DNA of 64,000 nt from positions 496,001 to 560,000 of the forward strand of contig JAMSLZ010000011.1 of assembly GCA_026027325.1 (NCBI GenBank), read 5' to 3'. This DNA comes from Actinomucor elegans. Lineage: Eukaryota > Mucoromycota > Mucoromycetes > Mucorales > Mucoraceae. The notes beneath the pieces are model-generated. The model searched no databases, was not told the origin of the DNA, and saw only the letters and a program-made list of their open reading frames with translations. The position numbers and the translations under genes were made by a program. Shown here piece by piece: positions 38,993 to 50,796 of this stretch. Position 1 is the first letter of the stretch. Each line of letters starts with the position of its first letter.

Positions 38993-40806
38993 ATGTTACC
39001 GCCTGTTACCGATAGTATTGCTCAAAGCATAGGTTCAACACCTATGGTGAGGTTGACACCTAGAAATAAAGGTAATTCAAGTTACATTAGTCTACAACAT
39101 GGTCTCCATTAACTAAAATATCATGCTTCAAGTCAATATTCTTGCAAAACTCGAGTTTACTAATCCAACTGGCAGTGGCAAAGATAGACTTGCTAAATAT
39201 CTCTTGGATGGTAATACCTGAATACCAAATACAAAAAAAAAAGGCGCGTTTCTCTTATACATACAATAGAGCATGAAAAGAAAAACCCTCTTGATACGCG
39301 ACAAGATAATAGAAAAAGAACGTTAATTATCCCGACCTCGGGCAACCTGGGTATTTCATTAGCTACGTTAGCTGCTAAACGTCAATACCGTATCATTGCC
39401 ATTTTGCCAGAACGTACTTCCAATGACCGTATCGCTCTTTTAAAAGCCTTGGGTGTAGAGATCTTGCGCTCGCCCAACGAAGTTAGACCTGAAGCACCTG
39501 AGAGTACTTATAGCGTTGCAGCCAAATTGGCTGAACAACTGAAGGATGCCATCGTCCTGAACGAGGTACATAAAACAAAAGGATGATGAACCCAAATGGA
39601 AAGATCTAATTGGAGTTTTTATCACTCAGACAGAATTACGTGATTTGACAGCTTATCACGATTTAGCAGAAGAGATACTTCAGCAAACCAAACTAGCTAT
39701 AGACTATGTCTTTGTTGGTGTAGAATCAGGCGCTACCTTGACAGGCATTGCACAATACCTCAAAAACAAGGTACCTGGTGTCAAGGTAAGAAGGGACAAA
39801 CCATGCTTTGTGGCGATCATGATTGACAAACAAAGAATATAGGTCATTGGTGTAGAACCTACTGATTCAATCTTTGGTGAAAATGGACCTAGTCATACTA
39901 CGCGATGTGTAAGTGGTCATTCTACTTCATCACAGTTTACTTGGGCTCATTTTCTAGTTATATATACTATAGGATTGGAAGATTGAAGATATGGGTAATA
40001 ACTTTATTCCTAAAAGCTTGGATACATCTCTAGTCGACCAATGGATCAAAGTTTCAGACCAAGAAGCTTACTCTGTAACACGTCGCCTCATCCGTGATGA
40101 AGGCCTTTTGTGCGGTCCCTCATCCGGTGCTGTTGTAGCTGCAGCTATGCGTCATGCGGATACAATCACCTCCCACACGACACACACACCTCAGTTCGTA
40201 GTTATCCTCAACGACAGTAGTAAGAACTACACGTCTACCTTACTTTCAGATGACTGGCTCTTTGAAAATAACTTGGCGGATGACTTGATCACTGGCGAAT
40301 TGCAGTATGTTTCTCAGAATCGATACCGTGCTGCTAGTGTCGAAGATCTTCAGCTGCCTGCAGCGGTCACTATCAGCCCATCTGCCAGTGTGTCCCATGC
40401 ATTGGATCTGATGTTGGAACGTGAGTACTCTCAGTTGCCTGTGATCCAAAATCGTAAGTTGGTAGGCTATGTCTCTCTCAGTGGTTTACAAGATCATTTG
40501 GAGCATGGCAAGGCGCAGCTGAATGACAAAGTGGAGACGCACATGTACTCATTTAAAAAGAAGATGCCTGGTGGTGGTGTCCACAAGTATGAAGTGATTA
40601 CGCCCGATACTAGTTTAGCAGATTTAGGTACATATACGTGTATAACAGGATTATTGGAAAAGCAAAACTCATCCATTTTTTTTATAGCCAAATTCTTTGA
40701 AAAGAACTCTTTTGCCGTTATTACAGATGCTAATAGAAAGTGGTGCCTTGGGGTTGCTACCAAGTATGATTTGATCAGCTTCTTGCACCGTAGACAATTC
40801 TTTTAA
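38993..40806 (+). CDS. Divergent cystathionine beta-synthase-like protein
   Basis: CBS joins serine and homocysteine with a PLP cofactor. Seven exons (38993-39071, 39133-39210, 39270-39565, 39630-39785, 39843-39908, 39973-40627, 40688-40806) give 482 residues. The PLP fold is clear: IGSTPMVRL, the Schiff-base lysine in GSGKDR, PTSGNLGISLA, IEDMGNNFIP and GPSSGAV. A C-terminal pair of CBS regulatory domains follows (DLMLEREYSQLPVI and FFEKNSFAVITD). Two key sites are unusual: the phosphate-binding loop, GTGGT in the family, reads ESGAT, and the QYxNPxNxxAHY segment is reduced to NETELRDLTAYHDLAEE. It may therefore be a paralog with altered or lost activity. An intron of 60 bp (40628-40687) has no stop and keeps frame, hiding inside a longer open frame; removing it restores LADLAKFFEK. 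Confidence 0.82.
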
Positions 40807-40883
40807 ATAAAACTGTTTCTTCTTTTATTTATTATTCAAATCTCTATATATGTAACAATCTAAGGTCTCCTATTTCTAATCTA

Positions 40884-41636
40884 CTACTTGCGTAATTCAT
40901 TCTTTCTCTTTTTCTTGCCAAGATCTTCATATATCAGATGATTGCTCGTGCTATATCGAATAAAGCCACGTACTAAGCCAGGTAATAACTCACGACGCCA
41001 TTGATCCTTGCAGGCCTTCTTGGCACGCCCAACTGCTTTGGACACTCTGTCCCATGGAATAGTAGACATATCATCCAAGTTCTTTTCCTTGACAATGGCC
41101 TCGATCAAATCTTGACGTTCTGAATCTTGCCATCTCGGTCTATTGATCGTCGTTGTAGTATTATTGTTAGCCGCTACTGGTGTTGAGGGAATATCATAAT
41201 TTACAATTTTGAGGTCTTCTGCCATTTTCAGGCTGAGAGCTTTCTTGGGTCTACCACGGCGACGGCTGTGCATGAGCGTATGAAAAGTGCGTGGTTGTTG
41301 ATGTGATAACTGCAGAGTAGACGTAGACGTAAAGGAACGAATGGAGGAAGCAGATGATGAAGAAGAAACAGAGAGAGCGCTTGCTGTTGGAGCAACTAGA
41401 TTATAAAAGCAATCGTCCGGTATATTTTGAGTATAGGCTGACGGTGATGCGTATTCCGAGAGCAAATGTGAGACTGGAGGAAGCTTTTGGGTGGACGTAG
41501 AGTCTCCTACGAAGATGGGGTTGAGTTGAAATGGTTCCATATCTGAACAACTAGTCAAATAATGAAGATCAAGAAGGCCCTGAGCAGCTTTCAGCTCATT
41601 TTGGACGCCAAAACTGATATCAGCGTTTTGTTGCAT
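40884..41636 (-). CDS. SANT/Myb-like protein with AT-hook
   Basis: Single exon, 250 residues. A Ser-rich first half is followed by an AT-hook-like basic motif, RRRGRPKK (about residues 128-135), and a SANT/Myb-type helix region (about 168-222): RWQDSERQDLIEAIVKEKN, then IPWDRVSKAVGRAKKACKDQ and WRRELLPGL. The spaced Trp residues (RW, PW, QW) suit a Myb-like DNA-binding fold. The tail is basic (GKKKRKNELRK). It is probably a nuclear DNA-binding or chromatin protein; target genes unknown. Its stop is 78 bp from that of the CBS-like gene (convergent). Confidence 0.65.
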   Translation of the reverse strand: MQQNADISFGVQNELKAAQGLLDLHYLTSCSDMEPFQLNPIFVGDSTSTQKLPPVSHLLSEYASPSAYTQNIPDDCFYNLVAPTASALSVSSSSSASSIRSFTSTSTLQLSHQQPRTFHTLMHSRRRGRPKKALSLKMAEDLKIVNYDIPSTPVAANNNTTTTINRPRWQDSERQDLIEAIVKEKNLDDMSTIPWDRVSKAVGRAKKACKDQWRRELLPGLVRGFIRYSTSNHLIYEDLGKKKRKNELRK

Positions 41637-42449
41637 TGAAGAAGGAATCTATATTATAAAATAGTAGGGAATTGTTTGTTTTGTACATATATATATATGT
41701 ATAAGAATTTTCGATTTGATGTACTGTCTTGCGTTTCATTGTTCTAGTTTATTTCATTGTAATTACATTTGAAACCAACGTATCTATTACAGTATATGTG
41801 TACATGCAAGATCTACCTATGGCTGAAGATATGCAACTAATAAGTGTCTATTAAGAAACACAGGGGCCATAGAAAAAGTCATGGACTAAATAGGCGATAT
41901 TTTATTCTTCTTGAAATTTCTGCCTTTATGTTCAAGAATTAACTGATTCTTACTATTCCCTGTTTTGATTTTAATGAAAAAAAAAGAAGTGTTTACTACA
42001 TTTAATGTCATTGAACGTTAACCTAACGTAAAGAATGGTCGTTTGATTAGAACAATGCCGTACTTAGTGAGTCCAAGTTCCAAGTGATACCTTTATATTT
42101 CTTTTTTTTCTTTGTGTCTTTCTTGATGGACTATCACCTTGCAATAATAAATGTCCATGTGCTACTACGTTTATAAAACGTAAAAATAGATTTTATTAGT
42201 TGTAGACGATCAAACCTGGGAGTTCGGTACACTGCAGCATTCTTTCAAGGTGCCCCAGCCCTCGTTCTACTGTTCTAGAACACGCACAGAACGTGCATGG
42301 CAGGTTTTTCGATACGGAGACAAAAGGGCACTTGCATACTAGAATTCATTCTATCTGTCTGCAACAAAGTGTAAGTTCATTTGTACATAGGCATCCATTT
42401 TTTTTTTTTCAAATGAAATGATAACTGTGTTTATTTCTAAATATATTTT
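41637..42449. other. Intergenic region
   Basis: Upstream of the SANT gene and downstream of the transporter. AT repeat at 41688-41700, several T runs, no gene recognised. Confidence 0.4.
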
Positions 42450-44066
42450 CTATAACAAACGCATGATATTGAAAGTCAAACAGATGGCCATGACTAATGC
42501 ACCATAAATACTCAAGAAAAAGGCCGTCCAACGCTTCCAATGCCACTTGTCATCTGAATAAAGCTTGAAATAAAACAAACCAGGCAAGATGAACGAGATG
42601 GTAGTGGATCCGGTAGAGCCGACAAATGAAAGGACCAGATCCAGCTGAGAAATACTGATAGCCACGAGATAACTAGCAATGACAATACAGGTGGTGACTA
42701 TCAAGTGTCTTTTGGTAGAAGGTGTGGGCACCAGAGAGTTAGGTAACTTGTACTTTCTGTTCTTGTGATGATCAAGGACTTTATCAATAGAGGCCCGACA
42801 AGGATGTGCTTGAAGTGGATAACTAAAGATGACCAGAATTACAATAGCCAGTCTACCATAGGCTACAAAATGGCTTTGAGGGTCTATATAAGCTTATCAG
42901 TAAAGTAATATGATGTTGCAAACAGAATGACGAGCTTACATTCGAGGATGATATTGCCTAAAACGTTTTTACCGAAACTAAGGTAGCCTAGGATGGCAAC
43001 TAGCTCATATATAAAGGCCGCGGAACCAATAGAAGTGAAGATCACTTTGACAATTGATTTTTCGCTGTTATCTCCTAATTCGTTATACACTGAGAAAATC
43101 TAGGCAAAAGGATCAATTACTCTTATTCAAGCTCATTTCTGATGTCTGCTTACATTCTGGTGGCACGTAAAAGCAAAGATAAAGACAGGTAATTGACCAA
43201 AGATCTTGGTAGTTAAATGGAAATACTCGATGGATTCAGGTGGTGGTGGGGGAAAGTTTGGCGTGACATAGTGATAGATAACAATAATCACCAAATAGAC
43301 CACTGCAAAAAGAGCAATCAAACTAGTGTATTTGAGCGAATCTAGCTTTCTTAGATAACTTAAAGGCCCCACTGCAGTTACAATACTAAGTGTAATCCAA
43401 AAACGTCTATCCATCAAGATTGCATTGTCTCCGGCATGGTCGAAAAACGATTGAATAACCTATCAAAGCCTTTAATATTTTATACCCATTTTTTTATATA
43501 TATATAAGCCCAACTTACCTGAGGCATTAAATCGCCCAAAATGATCAAATAACTCACAGCTACACCAAAACACTTGATAGCAATGGCCATATCGAAAAAG
43601 ATACCTAATTTTGGCCAAGTTAATTTCGATAGAGAGGAAAACGAAGCGGTTCTCCCTCCTACTTTCTCTGCACATCTTGCCAAAAAGTAAAGGCCGAGTC
43701 CAGAAGTACATCCAGCATACAAAATAATAAAGAATCCTGGTATTAATCCAACTGAAGCTAGAGCTGCAGGCTTCATTTTAAAAATTAGATAATACTCTAT
43801 TGTGTATATATAGTATTTACCATGGCCAGCATGCCTGTTCCAAGAATAGTATTGGAAAGATTAATTGAAGCACTCGCATGCGTAGCACTGGGCTCTTCAT
43901 ATAACACACTAGTCGTGGTGTAAATGGATGAAGCTTCAGTGGTATTTGTTAACAAAGGTCTTGCTTCGTCAAGCGAAGCGCCTATCTCTGAGAATACAGA
44001 TAGCGCAGGTGTGGAATAGGTAGAAGACGTATCGTTGTTATCCGCTATCGTTGAATAGTTCCCCAT
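42450..44066 (-). CDS. AVT-like amino-acid transporter (AAAP family)
   Basis: Moves amino acids across a membrane, in fungi usually the vacuole. Five exons (44066-43821, 43770-43519, 43459-43154, 43099-42940, 42883-42450) give 465 residues. A cytosolic Ser/Thr-rich N-terminus of about 65 residues precedes the transporter domain, which opens with the family signature SINLSNTILGTGMLAMPAAL split by intron 1. About ten or eleven hydrophobic segments follow, including PGFFIILYAGCTSGLGLYFL, FWITLSIVTAVGPLSYLRKL and FGQLPVFIFAFTCHQN. The ALASVGLIPG and FTCHQN motifs fit the Avt5/6/7 and SLC38-like branch. The first intron acceptor is weak (AATGAAG) but restores the conserved MLAMPAA. Substrate and exact compartment are inferred from the family. 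Confidence 0.88.
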
Positions 44067-44277
44067 TTTTTTTTTTTTGATTTCAAAGAAACTAAAAGGG
44101 TGGAATAAGAATGGAGTTTACCTCTATTTATACTCATTCCCGCTTAGTTTGAATAACCGTTTCACCAATTACAATCAAGCTTTTGAGATGCATATTAAAA
44201 TAAAACAAACAAAAAACAAAAACAGTGCTTCCAAAACAAGCGTGAGCTTAACGTGAGTACGGGGAATAATTTAAATC

Positions 44278-44493
44278 TCAATTGTTCTCAGTCTCGGGTT
44301 TACTTTTCTCAGGCACAGTTGCACGAGCAAAGGATCGGATCTTTATAGAAAGCAAGGTTGCAATAACCCCAGCTGCGTGACATACTAGATCTTTGAATGC
44401 TTGTAGCTTCTGTTTACGCTGATATACATCTATGCAAGCCATTTCTTTAGTAATAACAGTGTTTTTCTCAACATTTCCCTCCCCAGCAACCAT
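44278..44493 (-). CDS. Hypothetical small protein
   Basis: A 71-codon open frame with a real ATG, upstream of the transporter and on the same strand. It has a short hydrophobic segment (about residues 37-52, VCHAAGVIATLLSIKI) between charged ends. No family was recognised. It could be a small membrane protein or chance; no intron is needed. Confidence 0.35.
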   Translation of the reverse strand: MVAGEGNVEKNTVITKEMACIDVYQRKQKLQAFKDLVCHAAGVIATLLSIKIRSFARATVPEKSKPETENN

Positions 44494-45572
44494 TGATCTA
44501 ACAGGTTTCTTTGTTGAACCAAGAAGCGCATTATATCAAGCCTCCGTCTATTAGTCTGTATTGGCTTGTTACGTCTTCTAAGTTTGACGTATCGCTATGT
44601 AAATTTTTTTTGATTAAAAAAGGCGTCTAGTTTTATATATTTGCCGGAAAACATTGAGTAATCTCTTTTTGTTGGGGATCTAGGTGCGATTTTGTAAGTA
44701 TTATATTCGCTTGTAGATGTATATATATATTAATTTTTGGCTAATATTACATCCTCGACACCTCTATTGTAGGATTGTCCCTCTATGCCATATAAAGGAT
44801 GGACCAATACCCGCTATATCTGATGTATTGTTTAATACATTTATTTTGTAAATACAAACCATCTACTTGAACAAAATATTATGTCGTAAATTGTGTTGAT
44901 GATTAAGATGTACTGGTATATAACCTGAACAGTTTAGTTCATGTATGATCACCATACCACTGTCAAATACAAGGGCTGTACTTCATCCGGTTTGTAGTTG
45001 ATATTGCAGCTTGACGATGCTATATAGAATGATGCGAGATAAGAAGGCTTTTCTATCAATATGTACTATCTTCAAGTCACAGGTATAAACAAGACTAAAA
45101 AGGTACCAGATATAAACATGCTGATACATTTAAATTCAAAGCACAACTAACATTCAGATGGCTCTAGACCAGGACATCACTCCACAACGAGTTGAATACA
45201 TCGACGTCTCTTGGCATATTTTACATGGCTTTCAAATGATAAAAGGAATTAATTATTACTATTATTTTTTCAAAAACTTTTCCTAGAGCAAAAGATTCCT
45301 GCTCTGTTCTTTTGATATTTCCAATTGCAGATAGATAAATTATAAAAAAAACTGACAAATCCTTTTTTTTTTTTTTTAAGGTGAGGAAGCTTTTATGATA
45401 AAAAATGGAACATCTTTATATATCCGTCAGCCTTGTACTGAGGTTTATCATGTGTACTTTCAATCCATACTATTATTAATATTTCTTACGTTTTTATAGT
45501 GCCCTTTAGGACCAAAACAATATACCATCGGCTCCTATTAGTAATGTATTGACGTAAAACCCTTACGTATGT

Positions 45573-45668
45573 GATTATTGGACATGTATCAAGGTTAAGA
45601 GTATATAATTCATAATATACAGATTATGTAATAGATAATCGTTGGACATGTATCAAAGTTAAAAGTAT
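45573..45668. repeat. Imperfect direct repeat pair
   Basis: Two units share TTGGACATGTATCAA followed by GTTAA and AGTAT, about 61 bp apart, in otherwise unique A+T-rich DNA. Confidence 0.55.
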
Positions 45669-45819
45669 GCACTTGTGATTATAATCGGCAATAAATATTG
45701 GTGGAAAATACGGCACCAAGAGATGAATGCATTGTTTTACAGTTAAACACTGACGAGTGTAATATAGTGGTTGCTTTACAGGATCAGCAAGCATTTTAAT
45801 AGACTTTTAAGCTATTTCT

Positions 45820-45857
45820 ATCTATCTATCTATCTCTGTCTCTCTCTCTCTCTCTTT
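45820..45857. repeat. CTAT/CT microsatellite
   Basis: Runs of CTAT followed by CT dinucleotides. Confidence 0.7.
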
Positions 45858-45870
45858 GAGTACGGTATTG

Positions 45871-45920
45871 CTTATCGGATGTGACATTAAACCGAGATCG
45901 GTAGAGTGATCTATAAATTG
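45871..45920 (+). repeat. PRSVERS-family repeat, copy d
   Basis: Reads GCDIKPRSVE then a stop in one frame; a good match to the core at 38250-38300. Confidence 0.45.
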
Positions 45921-46749
45921 GCATATTGAGGTTGCATAAAATGTACGTATTCTACAATTTGTTCATAGTATCTCAGTTCGAATAGATGCAGCATTTTATT
46001 CAGGATACCCACTAATAATCAGATGTGGCAGTAAGCAGGAGTCGAGTCAAGCTGTTTAAAACTGTCTCCTCCAAAAGCAACAGAAGAGGTGGCTCTGTGT
46101 TTTATTGAGCCTACTTAAAACTATATTGTTCAGAGAGCGTAAAGTTGATCCTCCGCAAAAGCAACCACGAGGAGTGTAATTGAATATTTGGTTTGTCGCA
46201 AAACCAACAAGGAGTATGATTGGATAATATGAACAGAAAATTTCTTCATTTATCAGGCGTTCAACTCCGGCTTTTCTACGTACAGAATACTGATTTTAAT
46301 ACAGTATACCCTTATCTCCTAAACTTTCAACATTGCCTTTGCTTTTTTTTATATATGAAACATGTGGACAGCGTTTTTTGGAGCATTATACCTTTGTATC
46401 ATAGATGTAAGTTTTTTGATAGTGCCCAAAGCGTATTTGTTTTAGCTTTCATTATTTATAAAATGTTCGAGTTACGGCTGTAACTATTTGTCAAAGATCG
46501 ACAAAACAACCTTGACGAAAATAGCGATTCCTCTGTGTTTCACAAGATACGTGATTACCTTTTTTTTAAGCAACCTTGATGAATATGTATTTTAGCTATT
46601 ACCAACTCCCAGCCATTAAAAATAACATCAAAATTCATGCGAGAAAATGTAGATCATTATTCGCAGGTCAATAGAAATTAATAGCATACTTTCGAAATGA
46701 TCGGATGAATTATTTCAAAACTACTTGCTTATACAAACAATCACTCTAT

Positions 46750-49700
46750 TTATTTCACTCTTAATACAGCACGTACATCCATTAAAAACGCCAATAAAGC
46801 TTCTTTAAACCCAGGCACGACTCCATTAGGCGGCAATCCTTGTTGTGGTGTTGCATGATCTAATTTTTGGAAAGCAAGTAACAAACGCGATTGAATTTCG
46901 TTGGATTGTTGGGATATAATTTGATTTGCCAGCATCATGTAAGTGTCCTATACTTGTATTAACATCTAATTATTTTTTTTAAAAAAAAAATCACACAAGC
47001 ACTTACTTTTTGAGAACAAATCAACATAAGCAATGCATCTGAAGCTGCATCTACAATATGTGTATCTAAATGTTGGAAAAGTAAGCAATTCAATAGCTCT
47101 TGCAGGAATTTTTGTAAAGCCTCCTTGATAAAATCAATACTGATTCCATTGGCCTGCTGAGTGTATGCCCACATGGATAAAGGTCGAATAGCGTGCAAGG
47201 TCAAGATGTTGACATCTGAGATATCATGTCGAATACCGTATTCTAAACTAGCCATCAAATTTTCAAACAATGGTGTGGGTAAACCAGCAAGTTTATCAGG
47301 GAAAACTTCAATCAAATGAGAAATCAGCTGGATATACTGCTGACATAAACTTGGAATCTAATTGATGAAGAGAAGTTTAGGATGGAGTATGGTCTATATA
47401 AAGTTGTCTTTACCTTGAGCATCTCCAGGTCAATCATGGGGATTACTACATTGACACCATACAACACAACATCTGCAACACCTGAATGATCTTTTGTACT
47501 TTGATCTTCTGTACCCGAACACATAATATTGGATAGTGTGACCAATACAGTGGAAATATCGGCATAGGGTTTATCTTCTTCTTCCTCTTGTGAATGCATT
47601 CTCTTTTTGCCTTGGTTGGAAATGCCAAACATTTTGATGACCTCAATGATAGTGTGGAACAGCAATTGCTTTTCTTGATTACTCAATAAACCAAAGTCAA
47701 GTCGATTACAGAGATCCGAGAACAACTGCAATATAGACAATTGAACTTCAGGTACTGGCTTGTACAGTGTCATCAACTGGACAAAACTTTCAAAAAATCG
47801 AGAACAGAAACTAAAGATAGTTTGTGTATTGTTGTATTGACAGGCCAAGGCTAAACCATCAAACATCTCCAATGCGTTGATGACACTATTGATGACTTCA
47901 CCACGTTGATAGACTTGTTGGAAATCAGGTCTATGTAAAAGAGAGCCTAAGCGGCCTTCAATCATCTTGAACATGAGACCGAAGTAGTTGTTTTTAGTTG
48001 TCTCATCAATTGCAGAGCTAGAAATTGTAACAATGGTTTGAATTAAAGAGCTATGGAACTATTTGTTAGTATATTGTAGTTATAAGCTAAACTATCATAT
48101 ACATTACTTGTGTACCGCTTCAGGCAACTGTTCAAGATTCTGAGTCACAAACTGAACCAGTTCTGGGAAATGTGCTACATTCCAAAAATAAAATAAAATA
48201 AAACAATGAATATTAAGCATAGACAAAAGGTATCACTATTGTATACCTGACTGCAATAATCCACGCTTGAGATTGGTTGATGTACCACAGGTATGAAGCC
48301 ATCGAACAAGTTGGCTGAGAACATCAGGATCAGCGTTCCATAATATAAAGTTGGTCTTCATTTGATCAATAAAGAAATCGATGATTTGAACACCCTGACC
48401 ATCAGAAGGACCAGGTCTTCCAAATGCCTTTGCAATGTTGGGACTGATATAACCATATTCATTTTCATCTAACAGCAAGTAAGACTTGCTCCATCTTTCC
48501 ATATACCACACCAAAGTCTCTGCTACACGAGGACTGCAATTGGACGCTTCGACTGAATTAGCGCTGAAACTTGAGCTGAATCGAAACAACTCCAAGAACG
48601 ATTGCGAAAGCATAACTACTTGATCTTGTGCTTGTTGTTGTGAACCAGACAATTGCATCAAGGCTTCAGGAATCATGGGTTGTTCTCCTTTGGCTGCATC
48701 TGCCAATACATGAGCTGAAATTAAGATAATCCAATGCAATTGTTCATGTAACAAAATAAGTTCCTGTTCATTGCTGTTGGGAGTACCAAAGAACCCTTTA
48801 AATCGTTCAAAGCGCTCAGTAAGCAGCTGTTGCAGGCGCAAAAGGCAAGGCTGAGGGTTTAATCGGCCCAATGTGCCAATGCAAGTTAACTGATCAGCAA
48901 AGGTGTCCCAGTCTTTGAATCCAGCATCGATTTCGTCTTCCTCTTCCTCATCTTCAAGTACAAGTTTGGCGCGTTCGAGACGTGTATTGACATAAGTTTC
49001 AACAACTTGGTATGCGACATTAGTCATGTATTGTGTAAGGTGCTGTGCTTGTTCAGGCGATAATCCAGCTTTAGGATCTCCTCCACGAGGATCATTGGGC
49101 TGAATAATATCAGCTAGATTTTTTTTTTTGATGAGTCCCCCTTTTTTTTACTTTTTTCTTTAGTTTGCTTTAACACACTTACCCATTTTAACCCAAGTTT
49201 GAAGACATTCATCACAAGCCTCACTGATCCAGCCTTCGTCTACATCGGTAACAGTGCCTCCAAGGCAGCTAACAGTAATCATGCCAACTTCATTCAAAAA
49301 CTGAAAAAAGTCTGGAATAGAGCAAAGGATCACCAAACTGACATTTTCCAATAATCGTCGAATCATTTGAATTGTACCGAGCATTTGAGGTCCTTGCTCA
49401 CTGAGTGCGTCAGGACTGGTACCGAATGCTGTGATATCTGTCATCATTTTGCGGACGCCGTGAATCATGGTGGTAGCATATGATTTGATAGTTTCTGCAT
49501 TATCATTGAAAAAGTCTTGTTGGAATCCAGCCAATTGAATCAAGCATTGTCGACAGCGATGTCCTAAGCTATCTTCATCTTGAACAAGACTATAAGTCTA
49601 CGAAACACGATGTAAATAAAAAAAAAAGATCGATTGTATCTATCCTTTTACCATAAAGAACAACCACAACACTTCACTGCTGCCAATAACAGGTTGCCAT

Positions 49701-50796
49701 TGCTTTGGAAACACGACGTAAGTCTTTTTGATGGCGGATGGACCATCTTCTCGGTCAAAATCATCCAAATCAGACTCTTTGGCGAATGTACCAGGTAAAG
49801 CGGGTGTCGCGTTGGTGGATTCAAATTCCCATTGCAACATCTTTTCTAACAGGACAATCATTTCTACGAGTACAGCAGGTACATTATCGGGCAAAGTTTG
49901 ACATTGAGACACAAAGACATGCAATTTAGTGAGAACTTGCTCAAACAAAGGTAAAAGAATAGTATTTTCAAAAAAGAGTTTGCAGTTGTGATGGTGTTCC
50001 CAAGTAAGGCCGATCGTGGTGGATTTGGTGTTGGAAAATTGATCTACGAGTGCATTCGCGAGGGCCAGCCCAAGTACTTGCTAATCATAATAATCATAAC
50101 AATAAAAAAAGGATGAGTTGGGGCTCGTTAGATACGCATGATGCTGCTGTCTCTTACTGCGTTATCAGCATCCAATTGCAAAAGCTGTTTAATATGAAGC
50201 AAGATGGCTTCTCTATCTTCATTAGACACATCAAATAAGCTACGTTTGGTAATCAAAGAAGCAGCTAATACAAGTTGATCTCTGACATATTTCATCAAGC
50301 TACGACAAAAAGGTTAGTCAAATCTCGGACTATTGTCCCATCTTATGCTGCCTACTTTTCTCTCTTTAAACAGAATTCAATCATGTAGTTTTTAAGATTA
50401 ATCAGATCGCTCTTGTCGTAAAGTGTATAATCTCGGACAGCGATATCACCAATAGCAAGTGAGACTTGGAACTGAACCATAGGGTTCGAAGCATGCTCTA
50501 TTCAGTCGGTCAGTACCTTGAGTCGAGGTCCTTTATTTATCTATTTTTCTACTGTTAAAAGTTACCGAGAATGTATTGACAAGCAGGCAATACTTGAGGA
50601 ATTTGACGGAATTGAGTCAAGACTTGCTCTGCTGCTGCTCTTGTTGCAGGTACCTTAAAAAAATATGTATATATAAATATATGAAACGTAGAAATAAAGG
50701 CAGATCAATGGTTGTCCAATGTACCTGAAAATCAGAACAAGCTTCTTCAAACTGCTTGAATATAACAGCATTTCCTGGATCCTGTGCTCTTTCCAT
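46750..50796 (-). CDS. XPO4: Exportin-4
   Basis: Karyopherin-beta nuclear export receptor; the animal protein exports eIF5A and Smad3 and imports Sox factors. Eleven exons: 50796-50725, 50653-50566, 50497-50356, 50299-50158, 50080-49652, 49597-49183, 49113-48247, 48174-48116, 48058-47414, 47357-47007, 46947-46750. They sum to 1112 codons, 1111 residues (human about 1150). Diagnostic blocks include YVRDQLVLAASLITKRSLF, TKSTTIGLTWEHHHNCKLFF, LHEQLHWIILISAHVLADAA, RVAETLVWYMERWSKSYLLL, VADVVLYGVNVVIPMID and the C-terminus AFLMDVRAVLRVK. The whole protein is HEAT-like helices without a catalytic site. Exon 8 is taken to end at the GTACAC donor, since the nearby GTAATG breaks frame. The start is the first true ATG; a few residues could be missing upstream. 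Exportin-4 is absent from common yeasts, which fits an early-diverging fungus. Confidence 0.9.

Larger units (their letters stand above)
44494..46749. other. Gene-poor repeat-rich stretch
   Basis: About 2.2 kb without a supportable gene. Contains a direct repeat of about 34 bp (45573-45606 and 45634-45668), a CTAT/CT microsatellite (45820-45857), a PRSVERS-family relic (45871-45920) and a diffuse repeat of a CCTCC-AAAAGCAAC word (46070 and 46150). The 87-codon frame at 46220-46483 has no motif. Confidence 0.45.

Noticed and set aside
44278..44493. Small ORF as a missing first exon of the AVT transporter
   Set aside because: The transporter has its own good start at 44066 and an N-terminus typical of the family; kept as a separate doubtful ORF.
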